DNA of 52,196 nucleotides from Maricaulis sp. (GTDB lineage Bacteria; Pseudomonadota; Alphaproteobacteria; Caulobacterales; Maricaulaceae), in the NCBI RefSeq assembly GCF_030149425.1, contig NZ_JASBRQ010000054.1, positions 1 to 52,196 on the forward strand, read 5' to 3'. Under the pieces are notes generated by a model. It searched no databases and was not told the origin of the DNA. It was given only the letters and a program-made list of their open reading frames with translations. The number at the start of each line of letters is the position of its first letter. Positions within the stretch are counted from its first letter, which is position 1. A program made the position numbers and the translations under genes. Below, in pieces: positions 21,155-29,680 of the stretch.

Positions 21155-22444
21155 ATGCTGCTCCGTCTTGGCACTGTATTGGCGAGCGCACTTCTGCTCG
21201 CCAATTGCTCCCCGGCGTCCACCGCCGATCTCCCGGCTGAAACCACTGCTCCGGTAGCGATCCAGCCCGTCCTCAACCTGCAACCGCTCGGCGCGCTCGA
21301 AGCCCAGCTTTCCGCCCTCGTGGAGAGCGGTGCCCGCCCGGGCTATGCCGTCATGGTCGCGGTCGGTGAGCAGGTTTTCCATACCAGCGAGGTGGGTCTG
21401 GTCGATATCGAGGCCGGCCTGCCGATGACCGTCGACAGCCCGATCCGCATCGCCTCCATGACCAAGCCGGTCACAGCACTGGCGACGATGATGCTGGTCG
21501 AGACCGGGCAGATCGGGCTGGATGACCCGGTGTCCCAATACATTCCGTCCTTTGCCGATGTCCGCGTTGCGGTCTCGCCGATGGCGAATGAAGCAGGGGA
21601 AATCGAAACCCGCGCACCAGCCGGTCCGATCACCATTCGCCAGCTGCTCACCCACACGGCAGGCGTCGGGTATATCTTCGAAGCCGAGACGGATCTGGGC
21701 CGCCTCTATCTGGAAAACTCGCTCTATAGCGGCGATGGCGATCTCGCGGCGCGCATGGACCGGCTGGCGGAACTTCCGCTCTATGTCGATCCGGGTGACC
21801 GCTGGATCTATTCCTATTCCAATGATGTCCTGGGACGTGTGATCGAGGTGGCGTCCGGCGAGACGCTGGCGGATTTCATGGAGAACCGCATCTTCACCCC
21901 GCTCGCCATGCACAATACCGGCTTCTTCTTCGACGATGTCGCCTTCGATGAAGCCGACATGCCGCCGCTCTACATCCACGATGAAACCGGCGCCATGACG
22001 GTCTTTGACCAGCCCAATCCCGATTGGGCCTCGGGCGGAGGCGGCCTAGTCTCGACCGCCTCGGACTACATCCGCTTCGCCATGATGCTTGCCAATGGCG
22101 GCGCGCTGGGTGATGTGCGCCTGATCAGCGAGGCAAGTTTGCAGGAGATGATGTCCCCACAGGTGAGCCGTGAACAATTGGGCGAAGGCTGGGAAGGCGC
22201 CAGCTACGGCTATGGCTTCGCGGTGGTCATCCCGCCGGCCGAGGGTGAGCAGCCGCAGGGCATTCCCGGCGATGTCAGCTGGGGCGGTTATTTCGATACC
22301 GACTTCGTCGTCATCCCCTCGCAGCGTATTTCCGCGGTGATCATGACCCAGATCCAGCCCGGGCCGCACCGGCCCGAGCCGCGCTCCAGTGCGGTCTTCC
22401 GGCCGTATCTCTATCAGAGCGTGACGGCCGCCCAGCCCGAATAA
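21155..22444 (+). CDS. Serine hydrolase lipoprotein of the class C beta-lactamase/esterase family
   Basis: A 429-residue protein with a lipoprotein signal (LLANC, lipidated Cys18), so it is probably attached to an envelope membrane. The penicillin-recognising fold is shown by S101-M-T-K104 (nucleophile motif) and Y221-S-N223. In place of the final KTG box there is a WGGYFDTDF segment, as in EstB-like esterases and D-aminopeptidases. It probably hydrolyses an ester or D-amino-acid peptide; beta-lactam resistance is not implied. A strong hairpin overlaps the ribosome site and a terminator follows the stop by 12 bp. Confidence 0.9.
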   Translation: MLLRLGTVLASALLLANCSPASTADLPAETTAPVAIQPVLNLQPLGALEAQLSALVESGARPGYAVMVAVGEQVFHTSEVGLVDIEAGLPMTVDSPIRIASMTKPVTALATMMLVETGQIGLDDPVSQYIPSFADVRVAVSPMANEAGEIETRAPAGPITIRQLLTHTAGVGYIFEAETDLGRLYLENSLYSGDGDLAARMDRLAELPLYVDPGDRWIYSYSNDVLGRVIEVASGETLADFMENRIFTPLAMHNTGFFFDDVAFDEADMPPLYIHDETGAMTVFDQPNPDWASGGGGLVSTASDYIRFAMMLANGGALGDVRLISEASLQEMMSPQVSREQLGEGWEGASYGYGFAVVIPPAEGEQPQGIPGDVSWGGYFDTDFVVIPSQRISAVIMTQIQPGPHRPEPRSSAVFRPYLYQSVTAAQPE

Positions 22445-22456
22445 CCCGTCCGAATG

Positions 22457-22484
22457 AAAAGGCCCGCCAATCGGCGGGCCTTTT
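22457..22484. terminator. Bidirectional rho-independent terminator
   Basis: AAAAGGCCCGCC, a 4-nt loop AATC, then GGCGGGCCTTTT: a perfect 12-bp stem with A-run and T-run on the two sides. It lies between the convergent serine hydrolase and PuuD-like genes and can serve both strands. Confidence 0.92.
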
Positions 22485-22506
22485 CAATTCTTATGCGTGC
22501 TCTGTC

Positions 22507-23115
22507 CTAGCCGAAAAGCGTCTGTGCCATCGACATGGCCACCAGCATCGGGAAGGACAACAGCGTATTGGTGCGCGAGAACAGCATCGCCGTGCGGGCC
22601 GCTTTCGGCTTGGCGTCAGCGTCGGCGTCCACAATGCCCAGGGCAATCTTCTGGTTTGGCCAGATCACGAACCAGACATTGAAGGCCATGATCAGCGCCA
22701 GCCACATACCGATACCGATAAAGGAATATTGCGGCGTATAAGCATCCGCGATCAGACCCAGGCTGAGAACCTCAACCATATAGCCGCGCAGGGCCGCAAC
22801 GATCAGACCGGTGAGTACTGTGAAGGCCGCACCCCAGCGGAACCAGAACAGGGCCGCAGGCGCGATCACCTTGCCGATAGCCGGCTTCTGTTCGTCCGGG
22901 ATATTCGGCATGTTCGGGATCTGCACGAAGTTGAAATACCAGAGCAGCCCGATCCACATGATCCCGGCGACCACATGGGTCCAGCGCGCGATCGCCTGCC
23001 AGAGCGCAGGGCCAGCATCGACCCCGCCCCAGATGACATAGGCCGCCACCAGCAGGATCGCGATCAGTATGGAAACATGTACCGTAGTACGCAGATTGGT
23101 CAGAATTGCAGCCAT
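22507..23115 (-). CDS. PuuD-like (urate oxidase N-terminal domain) membrane protein, short form
   Basis: A 202-residue protein with about five hydrophobic segments. The stretch WTHVVAGIMWIGLLWYFNFV (about 45-64) and the following VQIPNMPNIP match the membrane domain of PuuD-type urate hydroxylases. Full-length PuuD proteins carry a C-terminal cytochrome c domain; none is present here (no CxxCH), and the protein stops after the membrane part, so urate oxidation is doubtful. A role as a heme or electron-transfer membrane protein is possible. No purine genes are nearby. The ribosome site lies within a hairpin (23121-23157). Confidence 0.72.
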   Translation of the reverse strand: MAAILTNLRTTVHVSILIAILLVAAYVIWGGVDAGPALWQAIARWTHVVAGIMWIGLLWYFNFVQIPNMPNIPDEQKPAIGKVIAPAALFWFRWGAAFTVLTGLIVAALRGYMVEVLSLGLIADAYTPQYSFIGIGMWLALIMAFNVWFVIWPNQKIALGIVDADADAKPKAARTAMLFSRTNTLLSFPMLVAMSMAQTLFG

Positions 23116-23120
23116 GAGGC

Positions 23121-23157
23121 CCCTCCCCGAGGAATCAAAGTCCTGTATCGGGGAGGG
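23121..23157 (-). promoter_or_regulatory. Perfect 10-bp inverted repeat covering the ribosome site of the PuuD-like gene
   Basis: On the plus strand CCCTCCCCGA (23121-23130) and TCGGGGAGGG (23148-23157) are exact complements with a 17-nt loop. In the leftward mRNA the second arm reads TCGGGGAGGG and contains the GGAGG ribosome site, 6 nt before the ATG at 23115. The layout mirrors the hairpin at 21116-21153. Confidence 0.68.
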
Positions 23158-23194
23158 AAATTAGCCGAATTCGCCTCTCAGGATAAGCCCTGCT

Positions 23195-24151
23195 CTATTG
23201 CTCTTCGCCTTCGCCGTCCTCGCTGGAGCGCGCAACATTGAGGCTGAGCAGCAGGGGAACGGCAACGAAGACCGAAGAATAGGTACCGATCACGACGCCC
23301 CAGATCATCGCCAGGGAGAAGCCCTTCAGGGCCGACCCACCAATTAGGTAGAGCGAGAACAGGGCGATCAGCGTCGTGACAGAGGTCAGGATAGTGCGCG
23401 AAAGCGTGTCGTTAAGCGACAGGTTGAGCACTTCATCCAGTGGGCGTTTCTTGTACTTGCGCAGGTTCTCCCGGATGCGGTCATAGACCACAACGGTGTC
23501 GTTCATCGAATAACCGACAATGGTCAGGATCGCTGCAACGGTCGCCAGATCAAAGGTCATCTGGGTGATCGCGAACAAGCCGATCGTGGCGATGACATCA
23601 TGCGTCAGCGCCAACACGGCACCGATCGAGTAGGCCGGCTGATCGAAGCGGAAAAGGATGTAGATCAGCATCAGGACCAGAGCCACGACGATGGCAATAA
23701 TCCCGGTCTGGATCAGTTCGCCGGAGACCGCTGCACCGATCACGGAATCATCGCGCAGCTCGATACCGGGGAAACTCGCGGCCAACGCTTCGCGCAGCGC
23801 CAGGCCTGCGGCCTGCTGAGCCCGTTCCGCCTCGATGCCCTCACCGGGCTGTAGCGGCAGGGTCACCATGACACTACGGACTTCGCCGGCTGCGGCGCGA
23901 GCGGCTTGAATCTCCGATTCACCGAAACCCAGCCCGTCTGCGACGGCGCGCAGCTCATCGGCCGGAACGTCGGTCATCACTTCCAGCTGGATACCGCCAC
24001 GGAAGTCGATACCGAAATTGATACCGAGGCCGAAATAGGTGCCCACGGAGCCGAGCATCAGGGCGATGGAGACGAGCAGCGCCATGCGGCGCATCCGGAT
24101 GAAACCGTATTCTGTGCCGGTGGGCAGGTATTTGACGAGAGCAAAGGACAT
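23195..24151 (-). CDS. secF: Protein translocase subunit SecF
   Basis: A 318-residue SecF, which works with SecD to pull exported proteins through SecYEG using the proton gradient. After the first helix comes the conserved GINFGIDFRGGI (about 43-54), then the periplasmic domain, then five helices. The SecD/F signature VGYSMNDTVVVYDRIREN (about 217-234) is intact. It begins 16 bp after secD on the same strand in the usual yajC-secD-secF order. Confidence 0.97.
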   Translation of the reverse strand: MSFALVKYLPTGTEYGFIRMRRMALLVSIALMLGSVGTYFGLGINFGIDFRGGIQLEVMTDVPADELRAVADGLGFGESEIQAARAAAGEVRSVMVTLPLQPGEGIEAERAQQAAGLALREALAASFPGIELRDDSVIGAAVSGELIQTGIIAIVVALVLMLIYILFRFDQPAYSIGAVLALTHDVIATIGLFAITQMTFDLATVAAILTIVGYSMNDTVVVYDRIRENLRKYKKRPLDEVLNLSLNDTLSRTILTSVTTLIALFSLYLIGGSALKGFSLAMIWGVVIGTYSSVFVAVPLLLSLNVARSSEDGEGEEQ

Positions 24152-24167
24152 TGTCTGATCCCTCCCC

Positions 24168-25832
24168 TTAAAGCGGCAGCTTGGTCGGCTTCACGGTCCG
24201 CAGCCAGGTGACGGCCAGCAGACGCGAGAAGACGAAAGCAGTGAAGACGGAGGTGACAACGCCGATACCCAGGGTGATGGCGAAACCACGGACCGGACCG
24301 GCGCCGAGGAAGATCAGCACCAGGGCAGCGATCAGCGTCGTGACGTTGGCATCAAGAATGGCCGCGCCGGCGCGCTTGTAACCGCCCTCGATCGCCAGCA
24401 TGGGTGAGCGCTTGTAGAGCCGGACTTCCTCACGTATTCGCTCGAAAATCAGCACGTTGGCGTCCACAGCCATACCAATGGTCAGGATAATCCCGGCAAT
24501 ACCCGGCAGGGTGAGCGTTGCTCCGAGCCCCGACAGCGCCCCGAGGATCAGCACGACATTCACCAATAGCGCCATGGTCGAGAAAATCCCGAACACGCCA
24601 TAGGCAGCGAGCATGAAGATGATGACGCCGACGAAGCCGATAATGATGGCGATCCGGCCGCTCTCGATCTGGTCCTGACCAAGGGTCGGGGAAATGGTGC
24701 GGCGGTCAACCGGCGTCAGCGAGGCAGGCAGTGCGCCGGCGCTGAGCAGGATGGCCAGGTCATTGGCCGTCTCATAGCTGAAATTGCCGGTAATGATGCC
24801 GGAGCCATTGAGGATCGGGTCGTTGATCCGCGGATCAGTAATCACCTCATCATCGAGCTTGATGGCGAAACGGCGGCCACGGAAATTCCGGGTCGTATCG
24901 GCAAAGATGCGCGATCCCTGCGGGTCGAAACGGAAGGACACCGCCGGAAGACCGGTTTTCGGGTCCGTGCTGACACCCGCATCGGTGAGGTTTTCACCGG
25001 TCAGGAGCTCGCGCGATTCGATCACCACGAAGCCCCCGCCATTGGACGGCGAGCGGCGCACAATCTGGCGTCCCGGAGGAACGCGGGCTTCGCCATTGGG
25101 ACCGGGGTCGATCCGGTCATCAACCATGTGGAAGGTCATCACCGCCTGGGACGTCACCAGATCAATAATGCGCTGCGGGTCATCGGCACCGGGGACCTGG
25201 ACCAGCACCCGGTTCTGGCCCTGGCGGGCGATCGTCGGATCATTCGTTCCAAGTCCGTCGAGACGCCCGCGGACCACCTCGATCGACTGGGCGATGGTGC
25301 GGTCCTGGATCGACTCAAACTGGGCATCGGTGATCGACATGCGGATTTCATTCGGCGTGTCGTCGCTGAGCGATGCGAAATTGAGCACGTTCTCCTGCAC
25401 AAAACTCGTCGCGGTCGGCTGGGCCTGAACCGGACGCTGCAGGGTCTGCAGGCGGTCATAGGCCTCCTGGCGATCCTGCGGGCGGATCACCAATACCACG
25501 ACCTCGTCACCGATCACGGTCACGGACCGATACAGGCGCGGGCCATCGCCCTGCATGGCCACTTGCGCATCCTCGCGCAGGGCCGCCAGCTGACGCTCGC
25601 GCACCTCATTCATATCGACCTGGAAGACGATATGAGACCCGCCTTGAAGGTCGAGGCCGAGATTGACCGACCGGCTGGGGATATAGCCCCAGATGCCCTG
25701 TGCGACCGGCTCACCCGCAGCGTTGGGCTGATAACGCTGTGCCTCGGGCACGAGATTGGGAATGGAATACATCACGCCCAGGGCAATCGCCCCGATAATT
25801 GCGAGAAGCTTCCAGCGGCCGAAATAGAGCAT
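24168..25832 (-). CDS. secD: Protein translocase subunit SecD
   Basis: A 554-residue SecD of normal length. The N-terminal helix is followed by LGLDLQGGSHIVFQVD (about 56-71), a large periplasmic domain (about 75-380) and six membrane helices. The GMAVDANVLIFERIREE motif (about 458-474), which contributes to proton-driven movement, is present. It lies 26 bp downstream of yajC and 16 bp upstream of secF. Confidence 0.97.
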   Translation of the reverse strand: MLYFGRWKLLAIIGAIALGVMYSIPNLVPEAQRYQPNAAGEPVAQGIWGYIPSRSVNLGLDLQGGSHIVFQVDMNEVRERQLAALREDAQVAMQGDGPRLYRSVTVIGDEVVVLVIRPQDRQEAYDRLQTLQRPVQAQPTATSFVQENVLNFASLSDDTPNEIRMSITDAQFESIQDRTIAQSIEVVRGRLDGLGTNDPTIARQGQNRVLVQVPGADDPQRIIDLVTSQAVMTFHMVDDRIDPGPNGEARVPPGRQIVRRSPSNGGGFVVIESRELLTGENLTDAGVSTDPKTGLPAVSFRFDPQGSRIFADTTRNFRGRRFAIKLDDEVITDPRINDPILNGSGIITGNFSYETANDLAILLSAGALPASLTPVDRRTISPTLGQDQIESGRIAIIIGFVGVIIFMLAAYGVFGIFSTMALLVNVVLILGALSGLGATLTLPGIAGIILTIGMAVDANVLIFERIREEVRLYKRSPMLAIEGGYKRAGAAILDANVTTLIAALVLIFLGAGPVRGFAITLGIGVVTSVFTAFVFSRLLAVTWLRTVKPTKLPL

Positions 25833-25858
25833 GGCGGAAGACCTGGAGGTTTGGAGAC

Positions 25859-26158
25859 TTAGTTTTCGGCGTCGTTGGCCGGCTTGGGCTCGGTACGGCC
25901 GCGCACATCGATGACGGTCTGCTTGACGACCTTCACCTTGACGCCATCGCCGAGATCGAGCGTGACCTCGGCGTCGGCGACTTTCGCGACCTTGCCGATC
26001 AGACCGCCCTGGGTGACGACTTCATCGCCCTTCATCAGCGCTTCGAGCATCGAGGTATGCTCTTTCTGGCGCTTTTGTTGCGGACGGATGATCAGGAAAT
26101 AGAAGACGGCGATCATCAGGCCGAACATGACGATCATGTTCATGATTTCGGGATTCAT
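25859..26158 (-). CDS. yajC: Preprotein translocase accessory subunit YajC
   Basis: YajC is a small single-helix inner membrane partner of SecDF. From ATG 26158 (MNPEIMNMIVMFG) the product is 99 residues; a start 24 nt upstream is possible but less like the family. The helix is about 5-22, followed by the conserved YFLIIRPQQKRQKEH and the EVVTQGGLIGKVAKV beta-rich segment. It heads the yajC-secD-secF operon. Confidence 0.95.
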   Translation of the reverse strand: MNPEIMNMIVMFGLMIAVFYFLIIRPQQKRQKEHTSMLEALMKGDEVVTQGGLIGKVAKVADAEVTLDLGDGVKVKVVKQTVIDVRGRTEPKPANDAEN

Positions 26159-26275
26159 GGGCGATCTAAGCTCCGCATGCATGCCGGCAGGCGCCGGCGG
26201 GAAAAGGTTGCGCGGGACTATATCGGTGTGAGGACAGCTTGCAACAAGCCCAAGCGGTAGAAAGCGTGTGAGAAA

Positions 26276-27199
26276 TCAGCGCAAATGCCGCATCGGGTCT
26301 TCCGGATTGACGCCGCGGCGGATTTCAAAATGCACTTGCGGCGAATCCACCGTGCCGGAAGAGCCGGCTTCGGCAACCACTTGGCCGCGTTCGACCTGGT
26401 CGCCCTCGCGCACCAGAAGGCGGCGATTATGGGCATAGGCGGTGACGTAGCCATTCGAGTGGCGCAGCAGGATAAGCTGCCCATAGCCGGCCAGTTCCGA
26501 GCCGGCATAGACGACCTGTCCGGCCGCAGAAGCCCGGACCTCGGTCCCGGCGCTGACCTCGATATTGATGCCGTCATTGCGACCGCCGCTCTCGGTACGG
26601 CCGAAACCGGAAATCACCCGGCCGCGAACAGGCCAGTCGAAGCGCGGGGCGTTGGCCGCCGGCTCACTTCTTTCCACCCGGGCATCACGCCGGCTCGTGG
26701 CGCGCGGACGCGACGGGCCTGATGTCGAACGGGTCGAGGTGCTGGCCACCTGGGTTCCGCGGGGCAATTGGATCTGCTGACCGACTTCAATGGCATAGGG
26801 CGCGCGGATACCGTTGTGCGAGGCCAGCGTCTGGAACGGAATATTGTAGCGCAGCCCGATGCGATAAAGATTTTCACCCCGCTGGACGACATGCACCGGC
26901 GGGCGGGGCATGGACAGCGATTGACCGACGCGCAGCGTGTAGGGCGCGTTGAGACCGTTGGCACTGGCGAGCTCGCGCAGGGGCACCCCGCACCGCTCGG
27001 CCACCTCTGACAGCGTATCGCCGGAACGGACTGTATAGCCGTTGCGGCAATCGCGATTAATCGGCCGTGCGATGCCCGAGCGGCTGGTGTTCTCCACCGA
27101 TCGATAGTCCACGCGTGCAGGCTCACGCGGCGTCGAGGCACAGCCCGCGAGCACGGTAGACACCACCGCAAACACACCGATGAGGACGGACAAACGCAT
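26276..27199 (-). CDS. NlpD/DipM-like lipoprotein with two LysM domains and degenerate LytM domain
   Basis: From ATG 27199 the product is 307 residues with a lipobox VLAGC (Cys20). Two LysM peptidoglycan-binding repeats follow (about 55-98 and 102-145), then a low-complexity Ser/Arg linker and an M23 (LytM) domain (about 190-300). The metal site is degenerate: the usual H-x-GxD reads NDGINI and the HxH reads QVHFEI. It therefore probably activates an amidase during cell separation, as NlpD and EnvC do, rather than cutting the wall itself. It lies between yajC and pcm; the surE-pcm-nlpD grouping is widespread in Proteobacteria. A longer in-frame start at 27250 is not supported. Confidence 0.9.
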   Translation of the reverse strand: MRLSVLIGVFAVVSTVLAGCASTPREPARVDYRSVENTSRSGIARPINRDCRNGYTVRSGDTLSEVAERCGVPLRELASANGLNAPYTLRVGQSLSMPRPPVHVVQRGENLYRIGLRYNIPFQTLASHNGIRAPYAIEVGQQIQLPRGTQVASTSTRSTSGPSRPRATSRRDARVERSEPAANAPRFDWPVRGRVISGFGRTESGGRNDGINIEVSAGTEVRASAAGQVVYAGSELAGYGQLILLRHSNGYVTAYAHNRRLLVREGDQVERGQVVAEAGSSGTVDSPQVHFEIRRGVNPEDPMRHLR

Positions 27200-27364
27200 C
27201 GACCGGAACACACCTTTCGGACAGATCAAACACAAATTCCTGGCCATCAAGCCAGAGAAGGCTTAACCGGCGGTTATCCATGCCCGCCCCCCGGGCTCGA
27301 ACTTTTTCCATTGCATCGCCAACCTGCAAATTTAATCCTGTAACCTGTAGTTGGGAGACCGCGC

Positions 27365-28072
27365 ATGTCCCGATCGGCCTATTGGCGCGACCATGTCGGC
27401 AAACCGTTTGAGGTCAGATTTCCGCTCCCGGCGCTCGCCCGGCGCGGCGCTTTCGCGGCAAACGAGGCGCGCTCGGTCGAGAGTGGCCTGCAAATCCTTG
27501 ACCTGATCGAGCATGAGCGCTCTTGCACCGGGGCCCGCATCCTCGACTTCGGCTGCGGGGTGAAAATCGTCCAGGCGCTGATCCAGCGGGATGCCCCGCA
27601 GGCTTTCTATCTCGGCATTGACGTCGCGCCGCAGGTCATCGAAACCCTGAAACACGAGCTGCATGACAATCCGAAGTTCGAGTTCCAGCTGGCGAATTAT
27701 CGCAATGAAATGTACCGGCCCAATGGCGAGCCGATGTCGTGCGAAAACGGCTTTGGGCCAACGCAACGCGATTTCGATATTCTGACCATGTTCTCCGTCG
27801 TCACCCATCTCGACCCGGACGATAGCTACCAGGCCCTCAAAGGGTGCCGGTATCACAGCGCCGAGGATGGCCGCGCCATTTTCACAGCCTTCATCGATCC
27901 CGAGTTGGAGAACGATTTTGTAGACGTAGTGCCTGACCGCCCCCTGCTGATCGCCGCCTACCGCAAGGAATACCTGACCGAGATCATCAACGCGGCGGGC
28001 TGGGAGATTATCGCCCATCGCGCCCCGATCCACGCCTTGACGCAGGACTGGTTCGTCTGCCGCCCTGTGTGA
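27365..28072 (+). CDS. Class I SAM-dependent methyltransferase
   Basis: A 235-residue Rossmann methyltransferase. Motif I reads ILDFGCGVKIVQAL (about 60-73), with the usual third Gly of GxGxG replaced, followed by the acidic residue in YLGIDVAPQVIE (about 86-97) and DILTMFSVVTHLDPDD (motif III-IV, about 139-154). The start at 27365 has a GGGAGA ribosome site. The substrate is unknown. It lies on the opposite strand between the nlpD-like gene and pcm, breaking a group that is normally co-directional, so it looks like an insertion into the cluster. Confidence 0.85.
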   Translation: MSRSAYWRDHVGKPFEVRFPLPALARRGAFAANEARSVESGLQILDLIEHERSCTGARILDFGCGVKIVQALIQRDAPQAFYLGIDVAPQVIETLKHELHDNPKFEFQLANYRNEMYRPNGEPMSCENGFGPTQRDFDILTMFSVVTHLDPDDSYQALKGCRYHSAEDGRAIFTAFIDPELENDFVDVVPDRPLLIAAYRKEYLTEIINAAGWEIIAHRAPIHALTQDWFVCRPV

Positions 28073-28076
28073 GCGG

Positions 28077-28718
28077 TTACAGCGCCTTGGCTTCGCCTTT
28101 CACCAGCGGCACGAAGCGGACATCCATCAAGTCCTGCTCGTGGATGCCATCATCGTCTCGCATATAGCGCACGAGAACCTGCCGCCCGGGCCGGTCGACC
28201 GGAGCGATCGCGATACCGCCCAGCTTGAGTTGTTCAAGGATCGTGTCGGGCCGCTCCGGTGCAGATGCGGTCAGGATGATGCGGTCGAAGGGGGCCTGCT
28301 CGGGCCAGCCCTTGGACCCGTCCCCGATACGCGTGACGACATTGGTCAGACCGAGTGCGGCGAAGCGCTGTTCGGCTTCCTTGGACAAGGTGCGATAGCG
28401 CTCAACCGAGTAAACCCGCCGGGCGAGGCGTGACAGGATCGCCGCCTGATAGCCTGAACCAGTGCCGATCTCGAGCACCTTGTCGCGATCCCCGAGCTCC
28501 AGCGCCTGGGTCATCAGGGCGACAATAAGCGGCTGGGAAATGGTCTGGCCGCAATCGATCGGCAGCGGCCGGTCATCATAGGCCTGGTCATCAAAACGCT
28601 GCGGCACAAACAGGTCCCGGGGCGTGCGCTCGATGGCGCCGAGCACAGCCTTGTCGGTCACCCCGCCGCCGCGCAGCGACATCACCAGCTGGATCATGCG
28701 CGGATCGGGCATAGTCAT
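28077..28718 (-). CDS. pcm: Protein-L-isoaspartate O-methyltransferase
   Basis: A 213-residue PIMT, which methylates isoaspartyl residues to start repair of aged proteins. The family pattern is complete: RDLFVP (about 34-39), the active-site region CGQTISQPLIVALM (about 56-69) and SAM-binding motif I VLEIGTGSGYQAA (about 80-92). It follows surE by 12 bp on the same strand, the usual surE-pcm order. A second, more divergent PIMT-like gene is at 50978-51631. Confidence 0.95.
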   Translation of the reverse strand: MTMPDPRMIQLVMSLRGGGVTDKAVLGAIERTPRDLFVPQRFDDQAYDDRPLPIDCGQTISQPLIVALMTQALELGDRDKVLEIGTGSGYQAAILSRLARRVYSVERYRTLSKEAEQRFAALGLTNVVTRIGDGSKGWPEQAPFDRIILTASAPERPDTILEQLKLGGIAIAPVDRPGRQVLVRYMRDDDGIHEQDLMDVRFVPLVKGEAKAL

Positions 28719-28730
28719 CAGCTTGGCTTC

Positions 28731-29525
28731 CTAGTGCTTCGGCGGGACGCCGCCCAGCATGCGCTTCAAACTGCCCAGAGTCTCGCCATGGGTGAGGTCC
28801 ATATGCAGCGGCGTGACGGAAATCTTGCCGTCATAGATCGCCTTGAGATCGACGCCCTCCGGCGGGTTAGACAACAGCCCCTTGAAGCCGAACCAGTAAT
28901 AATCCACGCCGCGCGGATCGGTGCGCTGCTCGGCATGCAGAATGTCCTGATCCCGGCGGCCCTGCCGCGTGACCTCGACCTCATGCACATCATCCGGCTT
29001 GCGATCGGGGAAGTTGATGTTGATGAGAACATCGTCCGGCCATTTCAGATCAAACAGCCGGCGCAGGATGGGCGCACCATATTGTTCGGCGGTTTCCCAC
29101 TCGATCGGGTCGCCCTTCTTGAAACCGTAAGCCTGGCTCAGCGCCACCGAGGGAATGCCCAGCTGCATGCCCTGCATGGCGCCGGCCACGGTACCGGAAA
29201 AGGTCACATCCTCGGCGATGTTCTGGCCGCGATTGACCCCGGACAGGACCAGGTCGGGGCGTTTGCCGGGGATAATGTCCTGGACGCCCAGGAGCACACA
29301 ATCGGTCGGGGTGCCTGTAACCGAATAGCGCCGCTCATCCCACTGCCGGATGCGCAGCGGGTCATGCAGGGTCAGGGAACGCCCGGCCCCGGACTGTTCC
29401 TCGTGCGGCGCGACGATCCAGATATCATCGGAGAGCTCCCGCGCGATACGCTCCAGCGAGACCAGACCGCGGGCGCGGATACCATCATCATTGGTCAGGA
29501 GAATGCGCGGATTGTCGGGGATCAT
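28731..29525 (-). CDS. surE: 5'/3'-nucleotidase SurE
   Basis: A 264-residue SurE, a metal-dependent nucleoside monophosphatase linked to stationary-phase survival. The N-terminal metal site [14 protein letters not shown] has D13 and D14, with Ser in the SGAGRSLTL segment and Asn in LSGVNRGQN completing the site. The start at 29525 has a GGAAGG ribosome site. It leads the surE-pcm pair. In many Alphaproteobacteria serS sits between tatC and surE; it is absent here, where a 155-bp gap separates the two. Confidence 0.96.
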   Translation of the reverse strand: MIPDNPRILLTNDDGIRARGLVSLERIARELSDDIWIVAPHEEQSGAGRSLTLHDPLRIRQWDERRYSVTGTPTDCVLLGVQDIIPGKRPDLVLSGVNRGQNIAEDVTFSGTVAGAMQGMQLGIPSVALSQAYGFKKGDPIEWETAEQYGAPILRRLFDLKWPDDVLININFPDRKPDDVHEVEVTRQGRRDQDILHAEQRTDPRGVDYYWFGFKGLLSNPPEGVDLKAIYDGKISVTPLHMDLTHGETLGSLKRMLGGVPPKH

Positions 29526-29680
29526 GGCAGGCCTTCCAAACTGTTTGCATCGCTTCTAGCGCAAATCAGGATCAAGGCTAGCCATCCAGCGCTGTGCAAA
29601 GCGGGAAAACAGGTCCCCAGACCGAGACAAGCCCGCCCGCTCGCCAGGCCTGCAAGCCAAGACCGCCAGTCAGGCCAGCG

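Noticed and set aside
27263..27277. CtrA-like TTAA-N7-TTAT upstream of the nlpD-like gene
   Set aside because: It has one mismatch and lacks the trailing C; a short palindrome TAACCG-G-CGGTTA explains it as well. Too weak to annotate.
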